Position numbers and translations under genes: made by a program. A DNA stretch of 64,000 bases, taken from Bugulina stolonifera. Taxonomy: Eukaryota > Bryozoa > Gymnolaemata > Cheilostomatida > Bugulidae. The stretch is taken from assembly GCA_935421135.1 (NCBI GenBank), contig OW285188.1, positions 17,833,233 through 17,897,232 of the forward strand, read 5' to 3'. Shown here piece after piece: positions 1-12,900 of this stretch. The notes beneath the pieces are model-generated. The model did not search any database. It was not told the origin of the DNA and saw nothing but the letters and a program-made list of their open reading frames with translations. Within the stretch, counting starts at the first letter, position 1; the number at the start of each line of letters is the position of its first letter.

Positions 1-28
1 CACGCTGCAATATACATGTACATGTATA

Positions 29-82
29 TTAACATGTATAGCTAAAATATATACCTTAACATGTATAGCTAAAATATATAAT
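29..82. repeat. Two-copy 27-bp tandem duplication
   Basis: The block beginning TTAACATGTATAGCTAAAAT occurs at 29 and again at 56, back to back with a 27-bp period. Nothing suggests a function. Confidence 0.8.
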
Positions 83-3000
83 TATACAAAGCAATGTATG
101 CACACAGGTCTAGCGCTGTAAAATGCAATCACAGGTCAACAATTCCGTAAACCTAAAAAAACAGTTGTTGATAAGAATTTCAGCAATAATAATAATCTGC
201 CAAAAATCAGACGTCATAATTCTGAAATAGTTCCTTATAGTATTTATCTTTTTATCTTATCATAATGTTTTTGTTATACATAAATACGATGCGGCAGTTT
301 TTTATCAACGAGCTCTGTGACTATTATTATAACATTCTGAGCTATTTCAATGCAGTATTTTCATTTTAAACTTACTAAGTCATGCATTTCATATCATGAC
401 TGGTAACATGTGAACCTTGCTTAGCTTTTAGCTGACGTACTGCACTATATATAACTTTAACTAATAAGTTTGTCCTTCTGGAAATGAATTATAATAATTA
501 TAGAATTTGTAATGCATACTGATCTACTAATTATTTTAAAATGACCCCAATTAACATGTTGATTGATAAATTTCGATAGTTATTACAGATAATTACAAAT
601 AAAGTGGTTAAAATTAGCATAGGGTTGGCAAACCACTGAGATCCACAGCCTTGAGGCAAACGCTATTTCTACCATCAACTAAGCAGACAATGTACTGTAA
701 TATTGGTGCTTTATAATTTATGGAACAAAGGCTAATATACAACAAATATATGAAGGGATATCATAGGTTATAAGTTCACTCACTGACAGTGAACTTCTAG
801 CTACTCAAGTTGTTCATCTGCTGATCAGACTGCGTCATACCGGGTATGAATTATTTAATATTGATTCCCTTGCTATGCAACTTTTGTGTATTATTAATTA
901 GGTTGAGAGTAGATGCTGCCGAGGCAGGCAGCAATATTGTACATGTGTTGTAATTATCATGCCTATTTCAGTAGCGTGTAAATAGCAGTAAGTGTTACTC
1001 GACTGTGGAGAGTAGACGTAGGATTGTGCTTGTTAGCTCTTATTCTAATCTCACACTCTGTATTCATTGCAAGCTCATGAGTGTACTAGATTAGTGGGCA
1101 GCAGCAATGACTATATCGGCAGCACTTGCTAGATTATATTAATTACATGTATATACAGTTCAACTTACTAATAAAATCAACTGAAGAATTTTCTGTAGAC
1201 AAGGGTAAGTCCTCATCGGGACCTATTGTACAATATGTACAGTGGGTTTGTCTGAAATTATGGCAATGCAATTTTTTCTATGTAGAAGTAAATGATATTT
1301 TCATACGAGCTTCTGAGCCTGAACTTGAATACTTATTTTAATACTGGGCATCCCAGTTATGTGAAATATTGAATACCAATTTAAAAACACACGAAACATG
1401 TTTCACAACTGCCCTATTTGGTCAAGTGTTGTAACATTGTAGCTCATTCATGTCATATACTAGAACATTCTACTACCATGTTGTGGTACAGCGTTGTGGG
1501 ATTGAGGTTTGAAGCTACTGGTAGATTAATAATAGATGTGATAATATCTCAGACAAACATGCTGGTATTCTTACATAGTACACATAGTACAGGGCACCTT
1601 GCAAGCAACTGTATTGTTATATAGATATTATACTTTTGTTATAATTATTATCATAGTCTAAAAGGGCATAAAAATTATAAATATATATATCTCTACTCGT
1701 TTATCAGTTATTAGTATCTTGAGGCATGCAAAACTAGCAACAAAAGCTACATGGTTGACAGTTACCTGCAAGGCTGAGCTAAATTAGTTGATAATAACTG
1801 AGATGTGCATGCTACATGGACATATGATTACTTGGTAAATTACCAATTTATGCTAAATTTAGATTATTTTCAGTTGTGACATGACATTTAATCCTTTCTA
1901 AAATAGCAACTATCTACATGTATATCTACAGGCAGATAATTTTCATAGTGCTACCATAATATACTCTATCAATAGATATAAGTACACTGGTATAACCGAT
2001 AGGCTCGTTCTTGGGTACTGATTTTATCTGAACAAATATAGCTAATCATTTGATTAATTAAGTATGAACAATATTGCTGAGCTGATGATGAGCAATCTCC
2101 ACAATACAAAGTGTTCAATAAGAAGGAGTAGAGATGCTATATGCTGTACAGAGGTTGTGCTGCCAGTTATATGTTGTAACACCTATTACATAAGTTAATA
2201 GTATAAAATCAGTTCAATGAACATACAGTAGGCTATATTCACCAAAATTTATTCTCGAAGAATATTTTTTCAGTTTTCTGCGAATGTTTTTACATATACT
2301 AAAATTTTGCAATTCTCAGAAAAACTCATCTAAAAGTGATTGCTTAATATGGTTAACTGTATCATTTTATTATTATTGTTGTATTTTACTATAAGATATA
2401 TGTAAGCATAGATTGCATTAGCAGGCGCCTGGTACACATACTGTTTACTGTATCATACTGTAAACTACAGAATACTGTAGACACCATATCACTCTGTAGT
2501 AGACACAATTTTCTTGGAGAAACTCTAGACAAGCTGGGCTGCTACTCGGCCATAAACCACCACAGAAACATCAGCTGTCAGATATAAAACATAAATTAAT
2601 GTCATTCTATGCTAGAGAAGTAAATGGTGCTACTAACTCCAAAAAAATGGAGCTAGAACAATTAGGCTTTAGGGTATTTGTAGACTGTAATGATTATTGA
2701 TGTACATGCACATGTGTTACTACATCTAAAACTTCTACTTCTACATTGTACTATGCGGTAAATATTGTATAATTCTGTAGCTTAGCGACCAGATACATGT
2801 TGTACATATAGGCCGTTATTCTCAGGTGTGCTGTATGATGACATGTTGTATTAGTGTTGACCCTTTTCCCTAAGCAGATACAATAATGTAGGTAGGAAAC
2901 ACATAGAATGTGTACTTTCCATGACAAACTACAATAAACAGTATATACCTGCGTAGTTGTATTGTAATGACTAATTTCACTAGACATCAAATCGGGTATC

Positions 3001-3216
3001 TGTGGTTACATAAAGCAGCTTGGAGGTAGATTACACAATTAGTATACTGTGATAGCCTAACTAAACAAGCTATTAACCCTGGGTGCATATATTGAGTAAA
3101 CTTACAATTGTATATAATGACTTGTATTATTGTTGCTATTTGTATTATTTACTTTTATGTAATGTTACCAATATGTATTGCTATTCAATAGCCCCATGCA
3201 TACACCGGACATTATG

Positions 3217-3593
3217 TACTCTTTGTAGTATTATACTGTAACATATGGGACATATGTATATACTCTTTGTAACATTATACTGTAACATATGGGTCATATG
3301 TATATACTCTTTGTAACATTATACTGTAACATATGGGTCATATGTATAGACTCTTTGTAACATTATACTGTAACATATGGGTCATATGTATAGACTCTTT
3401 GTAACATTATACTGTAACATATGGGTCATATGTATAGACTCTTTGTAACATTATACTGTAACACATGGGTCATATGTATAGACTCTTTGTAACATTATAC
3501 TGTAACATATGGGTCATATGTATAGACTCTTTGTAACATTATACTGTAACATATGGGTCATATGTATAGACTCTTTATGACATTATAGTGTAA
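3217..3593. repeat. 44-bp tandem repeat, about 8.5 copies
   Basis: A 44-bp unit (ACTCTTTGTAACATTATACT, then TGTAACATATGGGTCATATG and four more bases) is repeated head to tail. The first copy and the last partial copy are the most diverged and the middle copies are nearly identical, as expected when homogenisation is strongest inside an array. Each unit contains the interrupted palindrome CATATGGGTCATATG. No gene overlaps it. Confidence 0.9.
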
Positions 3594-6500
3594 TTTTCTG
3601 CTCTGAAATCACACCTAGACTATACATTTACAGTGTTATAAAATCAAACACAAGCCTCATTGCAGTACAGTACCTGGTATCACAATAAAATTGCATATTC
3701 CGTACGCCATTATTATTACAATAGTTTGCAATAAGCCTACTATAGTTATATAGTAATAGTAAGATGCCAATTTGAAAATTAAACCCGGAACCAAGATATG
3801 AGTTCTAAAATAAATGATTACCTGTTTAATAACATTATGGGATACACATGTCAAATTTAGTTCCGGTTCTACTATTAATATAGTCAGTAGTAATATAATG
3901 CTCCTTTTTCTAGTGAATGTAATGCTTTAGTTGAGGCTGATAAATACAGGTAGCTCAGTTGAATATTCTATAAATAGGAAAATACACGAACATTTATTTG
4001 TATGTATAATATACAGTTTCTATGTACACTATATAAGCACATGATATGGTTACACTAATCAATATATTTGCCACCATGTTATACAATGTACATAGTCAAA
4101 GGGAGAATTACTTTACGTACAGTAAAATGAATATCGTACTTTGGTACTACATGTATATATTGTGTAAAACGAGGCTGAATTCTACATCTATTGCAGCGAT
4201 TGAATTACCTTTAACATTGCTTAATTTTATCGTTTTGGATATAATATATAACCTTGTTGAACCTGAAGGTAGACACCTCTTTATAAATTAGCCCCTTGTT
4301 TAGCCTCAAACAACAATTAACATTAAAAGTTTGTTGACTGGGAAATATAGCTGAAGGAGCATGAATTTAATGATTCTTTCATAATTGATTCTCTTCACTT
4401 GTGAACACACTGAAGGTTGAACTCCTTTAAAAGATTAAAAAATATTGCATTCAAAGATACGGTGTCATATAATAATACATATTAATATAAATATTGTTAA
4501 ACAGCAGGAGTTATATAGATAAGATATTATATTATTCTTGGATGCAGGTTATAGAATAATTGTTATAAAGTGCATGTCTACTGCAATTAGCTGCATCAAA
4601 TTAATTTAATCAATATTTTTAATTAGAACTATTGAAGTATTTCGGTAAAATATCAATTTTAATTTATATAATGTCATTGCCATTGCATGTTAGTGAATTT
4701 CTAACTCTACTTTGCATTTATTAAATATTTACATTTAATTAGATTTTTTGTGTGTGGAGGTAAATAAATACAGGGCTACTGGAAGTGAGATTGCATAATC
4801 TAAATAATTATAATTGTCCGATAAATTGTATTACATGCTTTGCCATGCAGAAATTATTATACGTGTATGCTTATATCTCATTATAGATAAACTAAAATAG
4901 CTAATACCAATAACGATGGAAACGTGATACTTTTTATTGACTCTGTGTACAAAAAATATAGCATTTGACCTCACTTGATAATGTTGTGGTGTACACACAC
5001 TGTACATGTATAATACAGTGTATATACACTGTAACTATATGTATATATTCGTTATACAAAATCACATAAATACATATAAAAATGCATATAAATACATAAA
5101 ATGCAGTGTATATACACTGCACATGTATATAGTTGTTATACAAAATCATATAAAATTTAAATGTAGTTAATACAATGACATAATTATCCAAGTATGTTTT
5201 ACATGGATGTAATGATGCATTGATGTACATACATGTAAGTGTAGGTGCATATACACTAGAGGCCTATTTGTTAGCCTACAGAGCAAAGTACACCAGCATC
5301 GGATAAGCACTTTTATTAGTACATAAGTATAGTATTAGGAAATAACTGTGTTAACATAGTATACCTACAGATTGTATTGTGTTGAATTTTGTTCTGTAAA
5401 CTAGTGGAAAGGTTCCACTGACTCTGCATATTATACAAGGTGCCATTATTATAATAAACAGTATACTTTGCCATTTAAATGCATTCATTAAGGAACTCTG
5501 TATAAAATATAACTTGCACAATTGTGTAAACATGAATAATAGCATTACTGTATATGTAGTGTTTGCAGTGAATACAAGTATATTTACATCTTTACCCCTC
5601 TCAGTCACAGTGACTGTGTTATCTGAATATATACCACTCACTGACATACGTACGTGTGCATTAATCATTGTATTGTATAGTATTAGTAAACAATAGAGGA
5701 ATGAATAGTTTAGTTCATACAGGATGATCATTTACTAGCTAGCTTCACGTGATACAAGACTAGCACAATCATTGTAGCACTTAACGTAGTCGTGACTCCT
5801 AGTCCTTTGGATAAGCCTGAATAACTATTTGAGTTTACAATCTACTCACATTTACTAGGAGTACCAGGGTAAGTCTGTGGTATTTCCTATAAGTAGTTAT
5901 AGTAGATAGATACACAATATAGTTATAGTTGATACAATGTACTAAACAAATTGTTGTTTAATGTTTACTAAAATTTACTACATTCATTAGCAACTTGGCA
6001 TACTGGATTGTTGTAAGGTAATACATTGATATAACGGTAGCTACAGTAGCTAGCTGACTACGTGTATTGATGCAAGATTTCACCCATAGCCTACAAAATG
6101 TATCACTATCTCCAAGGTGTTGTTTATTATTTGGTAGCAATTGTTTTAACCCTGTTGTATTGACGGTTACAGATGCATTGTGGGTTGTGGAGTGTTAGTA
6201 GAAATGTTACCTTTTGGCATACATATCAATAGCTGTTCACAGGGAGAAGCAAAAGTAACTTTGAAACTAGCATTAAATGCGCATTACTTCAGAATTGAGA
6301 TCTTTACAAAATAATAATTAGATTAGGTTTTTACAATTCATAATTCCAGGCACTAGTAAAAGAAATCAATAAACTTAGTTTTGGCAACCACATAACACAC
6401 AGTAGGTCTACCTAATTTCTTTTCCTCACTAATGCGAGTTTCTAAGTAACCCTTCAGAAGTCGGACAACATTAGCTCCAAATCTGATGATCAAAAGGTTA

Positions 6501-9500
6501 TTACATCATGGTATTAGTAGGCGTATCTAGCTGTGTATGTAGGATTATCTATCGAATGAACCTATCAAGTAAGCTGATTCATGTAGTAGAAGCTCTGCAG
6601 GTTCGAACGCTGTAGTTTATCTCATTTTATTTGGAAATTTTTAAACTCGTGAGTCGGGGAAAATCTGTAGATAGCTTTGTAAGCTAAGCAACAAATTCAT
6701 TATCTATGCAACTGATGGTTTTCTCTAGATATTTGTAAGACAAACAGGTTCTTTCATACTTCCACCAACTAATATTAATCATTATTATCATTATAATAAT
6801 CACACATGGGTTCTACATTACGCATAGGAAGTAGAAACTGTGTGGGTTCGGATCTGTTGGGAATTCTCCATACATGTTATACAAACAGTCTTCAGTCTGA
6901 TCCTATACCTACTTCACTTTTTAATATAAAAGTATCATATAGAAATAATTTCTATGGTTAGATATGATAGACTGTATTATTAACAATAATTCCACTGTAA
7001 TATCCACATTGCATCTAAATTTGGACCATAATCTGTGTACATTAAATTAGGCCTATATTATTATCTTATCAACAATGGTAAATGTAAGCATGTCACAGAT
7101 AGGCTACCCATTGTCAGTCTAAACTTCATGTAAAATTAACTATGTGGAGAGATTGTTGAGCTTGACTGCAGCTGACCACATACCTTCTGATAGTCTCTAG
7201 TCTAGCATGGAAGCATGCAAGCCATTTTTATGCTTGCATTTCATTTGCATACACGCAACCTTTAGGAGCCTGGGAACCCATGCTACTGCCACTGTCAAGC
7301 ACTGTCAAGCTCTCAACTAGTGAACGTTAGACTATCAAATACATGACTTGTATTGGCTAAATTTAGAGACAAGACTATAATTATAATAATGCATGTGTGA
7401 TTTAAAATTTAATTGTATCTATTGGTTACACATTGCATGTACAAGTACTATCATAGACGTACTACATGTACATGTGGAAGGCTGTCCCGAGTCAAAATAG
7501 CTCTCTTGAATATAAACAAGCACATGTCTGTGAGTAGATATCTGCAGAAAACAAACAACAAAAATTGGTAGGCTATATAAAGGTGCAATCTGCATAACAT
7601 CAGCACATTATTTAGTAGCAAAGTCCAGCTGACTAAACTAAGTTTAGAACTGACTATCTCAGCGTGACAAATGTCAACCATGTTTACAACTTAGTTGCTA
7701 CTAGATAGATAAGCATCTTATAGATTACCAAATTGTCCTTGACCTTGCAATCTATGGAGAATTTATAATATTTATATTATTATTACTATGTTTATTATAT
7801 TTAGGCCTATACTATTACCTGTAAGTTTTAGGACTAGGGCTATCTAAAAAGCCATCAGACTCATGATGATACGATACTTTATTATATTTCACTTCTAATT
7901 TTCATGGGAAATATTGAATCATTTACACTATTAATGGGTTTACACACTCACTTTCACACTATGTTGTATGGTCTGCATGTACTTTAATTAACAATCATTG
8001 TGATAATCACCGTTTCAGTTCCAACAGGATTTCATGCATATAAGGAATCAAAGTTATTCATAGGTTTTTGCTATGATGTCAATAATGTTACAGTAGCCTA
8101 TGATACAATGTACGATTGCAAGCCTAGTGTAATAACAGTGCTGGTGAAATATATTCTATATTAGAATAATATAACAATCATATGACTATATAATCACTAG
8201 ATTACAATATTATTACACTGCATTATTACAACTGCACTATTATTTAAATTAGAAAAATATAGGCCCAACCCTTCCCTACATATTTATCATGTTATGTTAA
8301 TGTGGTGGAGGCAACTCTAACTAAATAGCTATAATATACCCAATACTCACACATATGGGTACTAATTATTACTAATCACAAGGTTTGTTGACCAGCACTC
8401 CGTCTAGCACATTGCAATAAGCTGCGTCAACGCATTAGTTTGTTTAATTTTTCTTTTCCACAAATAAAAACTAATTGGGAGAAAAGTTGAGTCAAGGAAG
8501 CGATTACAAGTGTAGGATTAGGAGTTCAGTTTCTAATCTTATCAAGGTCACACAGTATGTAAACAAGATGACTGGGTGCATGACTGAGGTGAACTAAGGG
8601 AAAGCCAAATGTCATCAAGTGTTCCAGTTTGGGGCTAATGATATTATACTGATACTAATGGTATTTATAACAAAAGTTGAACATCATCATCATGTGCTAA
8701 TCAGGAAGTTACCTAAATGTTTATCTCTTTGTATATAATGGGCGTCTAAATTTGGTTTCATAGTGTATGGTTTTGCTGCCTCTCTGTTCCCTGTCTGCCA
8801 TTTGTAAGGCTCAAATGCCCAGGTCCAGTGATCATACTAAAATAACTTGCACTAGAGGTAGTAGCATTAGAAAGTTCACTAGCAGTTTTGATTCTCTGAG
8901 AGCTCTTGTTCGGTCATTTAAATTCGGAGACCTAGGCCTAACAATCTAGAATATCATATCGTACTAGTAAGTAAGCAGATATGAATCTCAAGTTCTCATT
9001 TATTAGTATAATCATAAATCAGATGTGACTAAACAGAACACCGTATCTACAATTCAACCTATCTATAGAGCCCTGCGACATTGGTAATCCATCTAACGCA
9101 GCATCCGCTGTTGGTCCGACTAGCTCGTAAAATTCAGAGGCTGTTATACTGTAATGGGGGAAATTACATATAGGTCAGATTTGGTCAGTTAGTATAATTA
9201 CGTTACATTATATGCGAATACAATAAAGACTGTTCGCAGAGTGAGGCAAGAGATGATAGACGTCATCATGTACTATATATTGAATTTGTTAGCTTACCCA
9301 ATCTATCATAATATTATGATTATATATATTATGATATTTATACTTCATTGCAGTAATAATAATGATTATAATATGGTGTTGCCATGCTAAAAGCTCTTCC
9401 CCTGAAATCGTTCAGAGTGTAGATGAAGGGTCATTGCACTGGACACAGTATATACATAAATATGACATTAATATAATGGTTTGATAGATGTGATAATATA

Positions 9501-9992
9501 TAAACATTATTATAATACAGGCAAAATGCTAAAATCAATGGTACATGTTACATGATGGGCATCTAGAGTGGAACATTTTCAATTTGTTATTGATTTCTTA
9601 TAATGTACCTTTTCAATTTAATACAGTAACATTTTATACTTGAGAAAATTTATAATACATAAAAGTATTGAGTCCTATTCTACATCTTTGTGTTTGAAGT
9701 ATTTATAAGTCATTGTACTAGAGGAACTGTTACGGAGAACAGTTACATGTATACATGTATATTAAACTAGCTGTAGTAAAACCTTGTATGTAAGCCTAGA
9801 AAGTCGGATATTTTATAGTAGTGATACTCACCGTGTGGTTTTAGTTGTCTCATGTTTGTCAACACGGATAGTCTAAGTACGATCACAAAATATAGCCTGA
9901 GCAGGAGATTTGAGTATGACATGTACATGTACATTGTATATTCAAAATAAAACTTAAAATTTTTAAATTTCTTTAGATTTACATCAAGAAAG

Positions 9993-12900
9993 ATGATTGT
10001 ATCAAAGGACAAAGCAAGCTGGAAAGTATATAAATTAAGACAGTATACGAGGAGGAAAGCTAGACCTTACTATGTCCTAGCACTAATCATTGCTATTGGT
10101 GTGGGGTGTATCATCACAGTAGCTGACTTTGCATTTCTCCAAGCTGATTCCGCCTCAGAGCTAACTGTACATCATATCTTTAAGAGATCTAGCTCTAATG
10201 ATTCTACTAGTACTACTACTACTACTGCAGGCACTACAATACCTGATATAGGAAACTACCCCAAAGACTTGTTCACCTTGAAGCAATGGAGACAAGGAGC
10301 CGTAATTCTGCACACTATAGGCATGATATACATGTTTATAGCTCTAGCTATAGTCTGTGACGAGTTTTTCGTTCCTGCTCTTGAAGTGATTATAGACAAA
10401 CTGAGTCTGACGGAAGATGTCGCTGGAGCAACATTTATGGCAGCTGGGGGTAGTGCTCCAGAACTATTCACTAGTATCGCTGGCCTCTTTATCAGTCAGA
10501 ACAGTGTCGGTATTAGCACAATCATTGGCTCCGCGGTGTTTAACATCCTCTTCGTTATAGGAGCATGTGCATTGGCTGCTAGAGAATTGCTACATCTAAC
10601 ATGGTGGCCTCTCTTTCGAGACACAATCTTTTACAGCATTAGTCTTGTAGTACTCATTGTCAGCTACTTGGATTGGAAAATCCATATCTATGAGGCGTTA
10701 GCTCTCTTGTTTTGCTATGCAATGTACGTCACATTCATGTACTTCAACGAAAGAATTGAGAAGAAAGTAAAGTCAGCTTTATGTCGGCCCTCTATCCAGA
10801 CATCAAGTGCCGACCTAGTTCCAGTAAGCAGTAATATTAGCTTAATGTTTATGAAAAATGGTGGGGAAAAGCTGAACGTTACCTTTTATGACCAGGTGAG
10901 TGGTATAAAGTTATGTCATTAATATGATATCGTATGAATCCATGTGAGATATAGAATGGTGAGGCTAGTCTCAAGTGCGCTCCATTTTATCATGATAGCT
11001 ATGAGCCGAGAAAACATATTTATCTGGCAATAGTCTCTGTTGTCTCATATTCAAATGTTTGGTAACAATTTAATATCTTTATTTATGCTGTTGTTGTAAT
11101 AACTGTAGATTGTGTATACGTCATGTATTTTACAATCAATATTATTATTACAACATGTAGTAGGCTACAAGTCTGGCCACCAAACTAACATTTTTAATCT
11201 TGCTATTCTTTGTTCTTCTATTAGTCCCACAAAGTAGTTTAATATCAGTTGTTATATCTGTTCTACGCTTATATTGTATATTATTGCCAAGTAAATGTCA
11301 TATAATTATTAGTGCTAGCTGTAATATGGCACATTCTTTGACAGTGCATCCATTCTTTTTTGTAGACTATGCTGTCCCAAAACAAATCATGGGTCACTGT
11401 AAACCTGGTGCAACAAGTGTCTATATTGAAGTCAAGAAAGTCCTTCAATGTCTTTAATTATTTCATTGTTTGTCTGTAGAAAGTCTATTTTTGAAAGAAT
11501 TTTAAAATCAAAAATTCAAAAAGTCATACAGAGGAAACTTTCTTGGCTGCGTTGTAGACTGTATTGTCAGTTTATATTTTGTTACATTTAATCATAATTC
11601 GTTGGAGTGTTTGGTGTGGGTGTGTATACACTAACTACATGTAATACTATGTTATTTGCTGCCACCTGAGCTGCCGACTAGTTTGAAGCTATTATGTTGA
11701 TTAACTCAGAGCTACAAGGTGGTGGGTGCTTTCAGCAACGCTTAGCGATCGCTATTAATCACATGATCCAAAAACCTGAATGATATAACATCACAATCAT
11801 GTACCTCTCAACTATATGTCGGTCAGTTTCTTGGTGAACCAAAAGAATAATATTATATTTGGCCTTTTAGGAGTACAAAATTAGATGTAAATGCAGGGCT
11901 AGTAGTGTTATAGAGCTGCACCTATAGAGCTATAAATATATGTTCAATTATTCGTTAGAGTAGCAATGAAACAATCCATGTGGTGACTTTACCCCAGTCA
12001 GCTGTGTAGGGCACGCCTGCTTAAAATACCTCTAGATATATTGTTTTATATGAATTTAGCGACAAATAGGTCATAGCATTGAATTCCAATATCGTGATTG
12101 TTGATTTGATCGTAAAATTGTTTTAAAATTTTAAAAACTTTATCTGTGTAATAATCTCCTCAGCAAGTGATGCCGATTGCATCTTTCTAATAAGAGTGGA
12201 GAACGCATATACTAATTAATTTGCAGCTCCTATGTTTATTTGATGCTGAACTATAAATTATAATACACAAACACATGTGAAACATCAAGGCCATGGATGG
12301 TTAGACCGTTAATAGCGCATTATCAGCCACTCCTAAAAGTGCTCCCCTTATGAGTCTTCCCAAAGTGCAGCATTATTTGTTTGAACATACGTAATTGGAA
12401 AACTACTGATGTTATGCTGAAGTAGGAAGGCCAGCAATTTAGACTAGTTATTATAATGCTGAGATCTAAGATTTGCTCATCTTCTCACCATTACTAATAT
12501 TTTATTTTATTACTGCTGCTTCCCGCACCACACTGCCTGGTTTCCACCATTTTACTCTGTTTATCCCATTTTACCACGATTCCTTCCGAGAAACCCTCTT
12601 TGATTTCACTATGTAAACTATAAAACTGTGTACTTTTTTTCAGTAGGTTCTTAGGCTACTCCTCATGTTTACATGTTTTCTTGGGTTTGAGGTGAAGGGA
12701 ATAGCTTGGGAACGGAATAAAATTCATCACTGAAAACACTTTACCGTAGAACTGAAAAATTTATAAGTGTAATGATGAAGTACAAGGGAGTGGATCTCAT
12801 CAACCATTTCATAGTACTATGCTTTTAACACTAAAATTGTTTTTTCAAATCAAAAATTTATTGGCAACTTAACCTGACCAACCTCTAGTTTATTATTAGA

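Larger units (their letters stand above)
1..9992. other. Gene-poor AT-rich intergenic region
   Basis: I find no exon chain or recognisable protein in this 10-kb stretch on either strand. The open frames here are short (126 residues at most), low in complexity or hydrophobic, and typical of chance frames in AT-rich DNA. It contains small tandem repeats, listed separately, and many TACATGTA-type palindromes. The last few hundred bases probably contain the promoter and 5' UTR of the exchanger gene that starts at 9993; a possible 3' splice site (TTTCTTTAG) sits just upstream of that ATG, so a non-coding first exon is possible. Confidence 0.6.

Noticed and set aside
5351..5731. 126-codon reverse open frame
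   Set aside because: Hydrophobic AT-driven composition, another frame overlaps it on the opposite strand, and there is no recognisable motif or splice partner.
6590..6620. tRNA B-box-like GGTTCGAACGC
   Set aside because: No matching A box at the right distance and no acceptor-stem pairing could be found.
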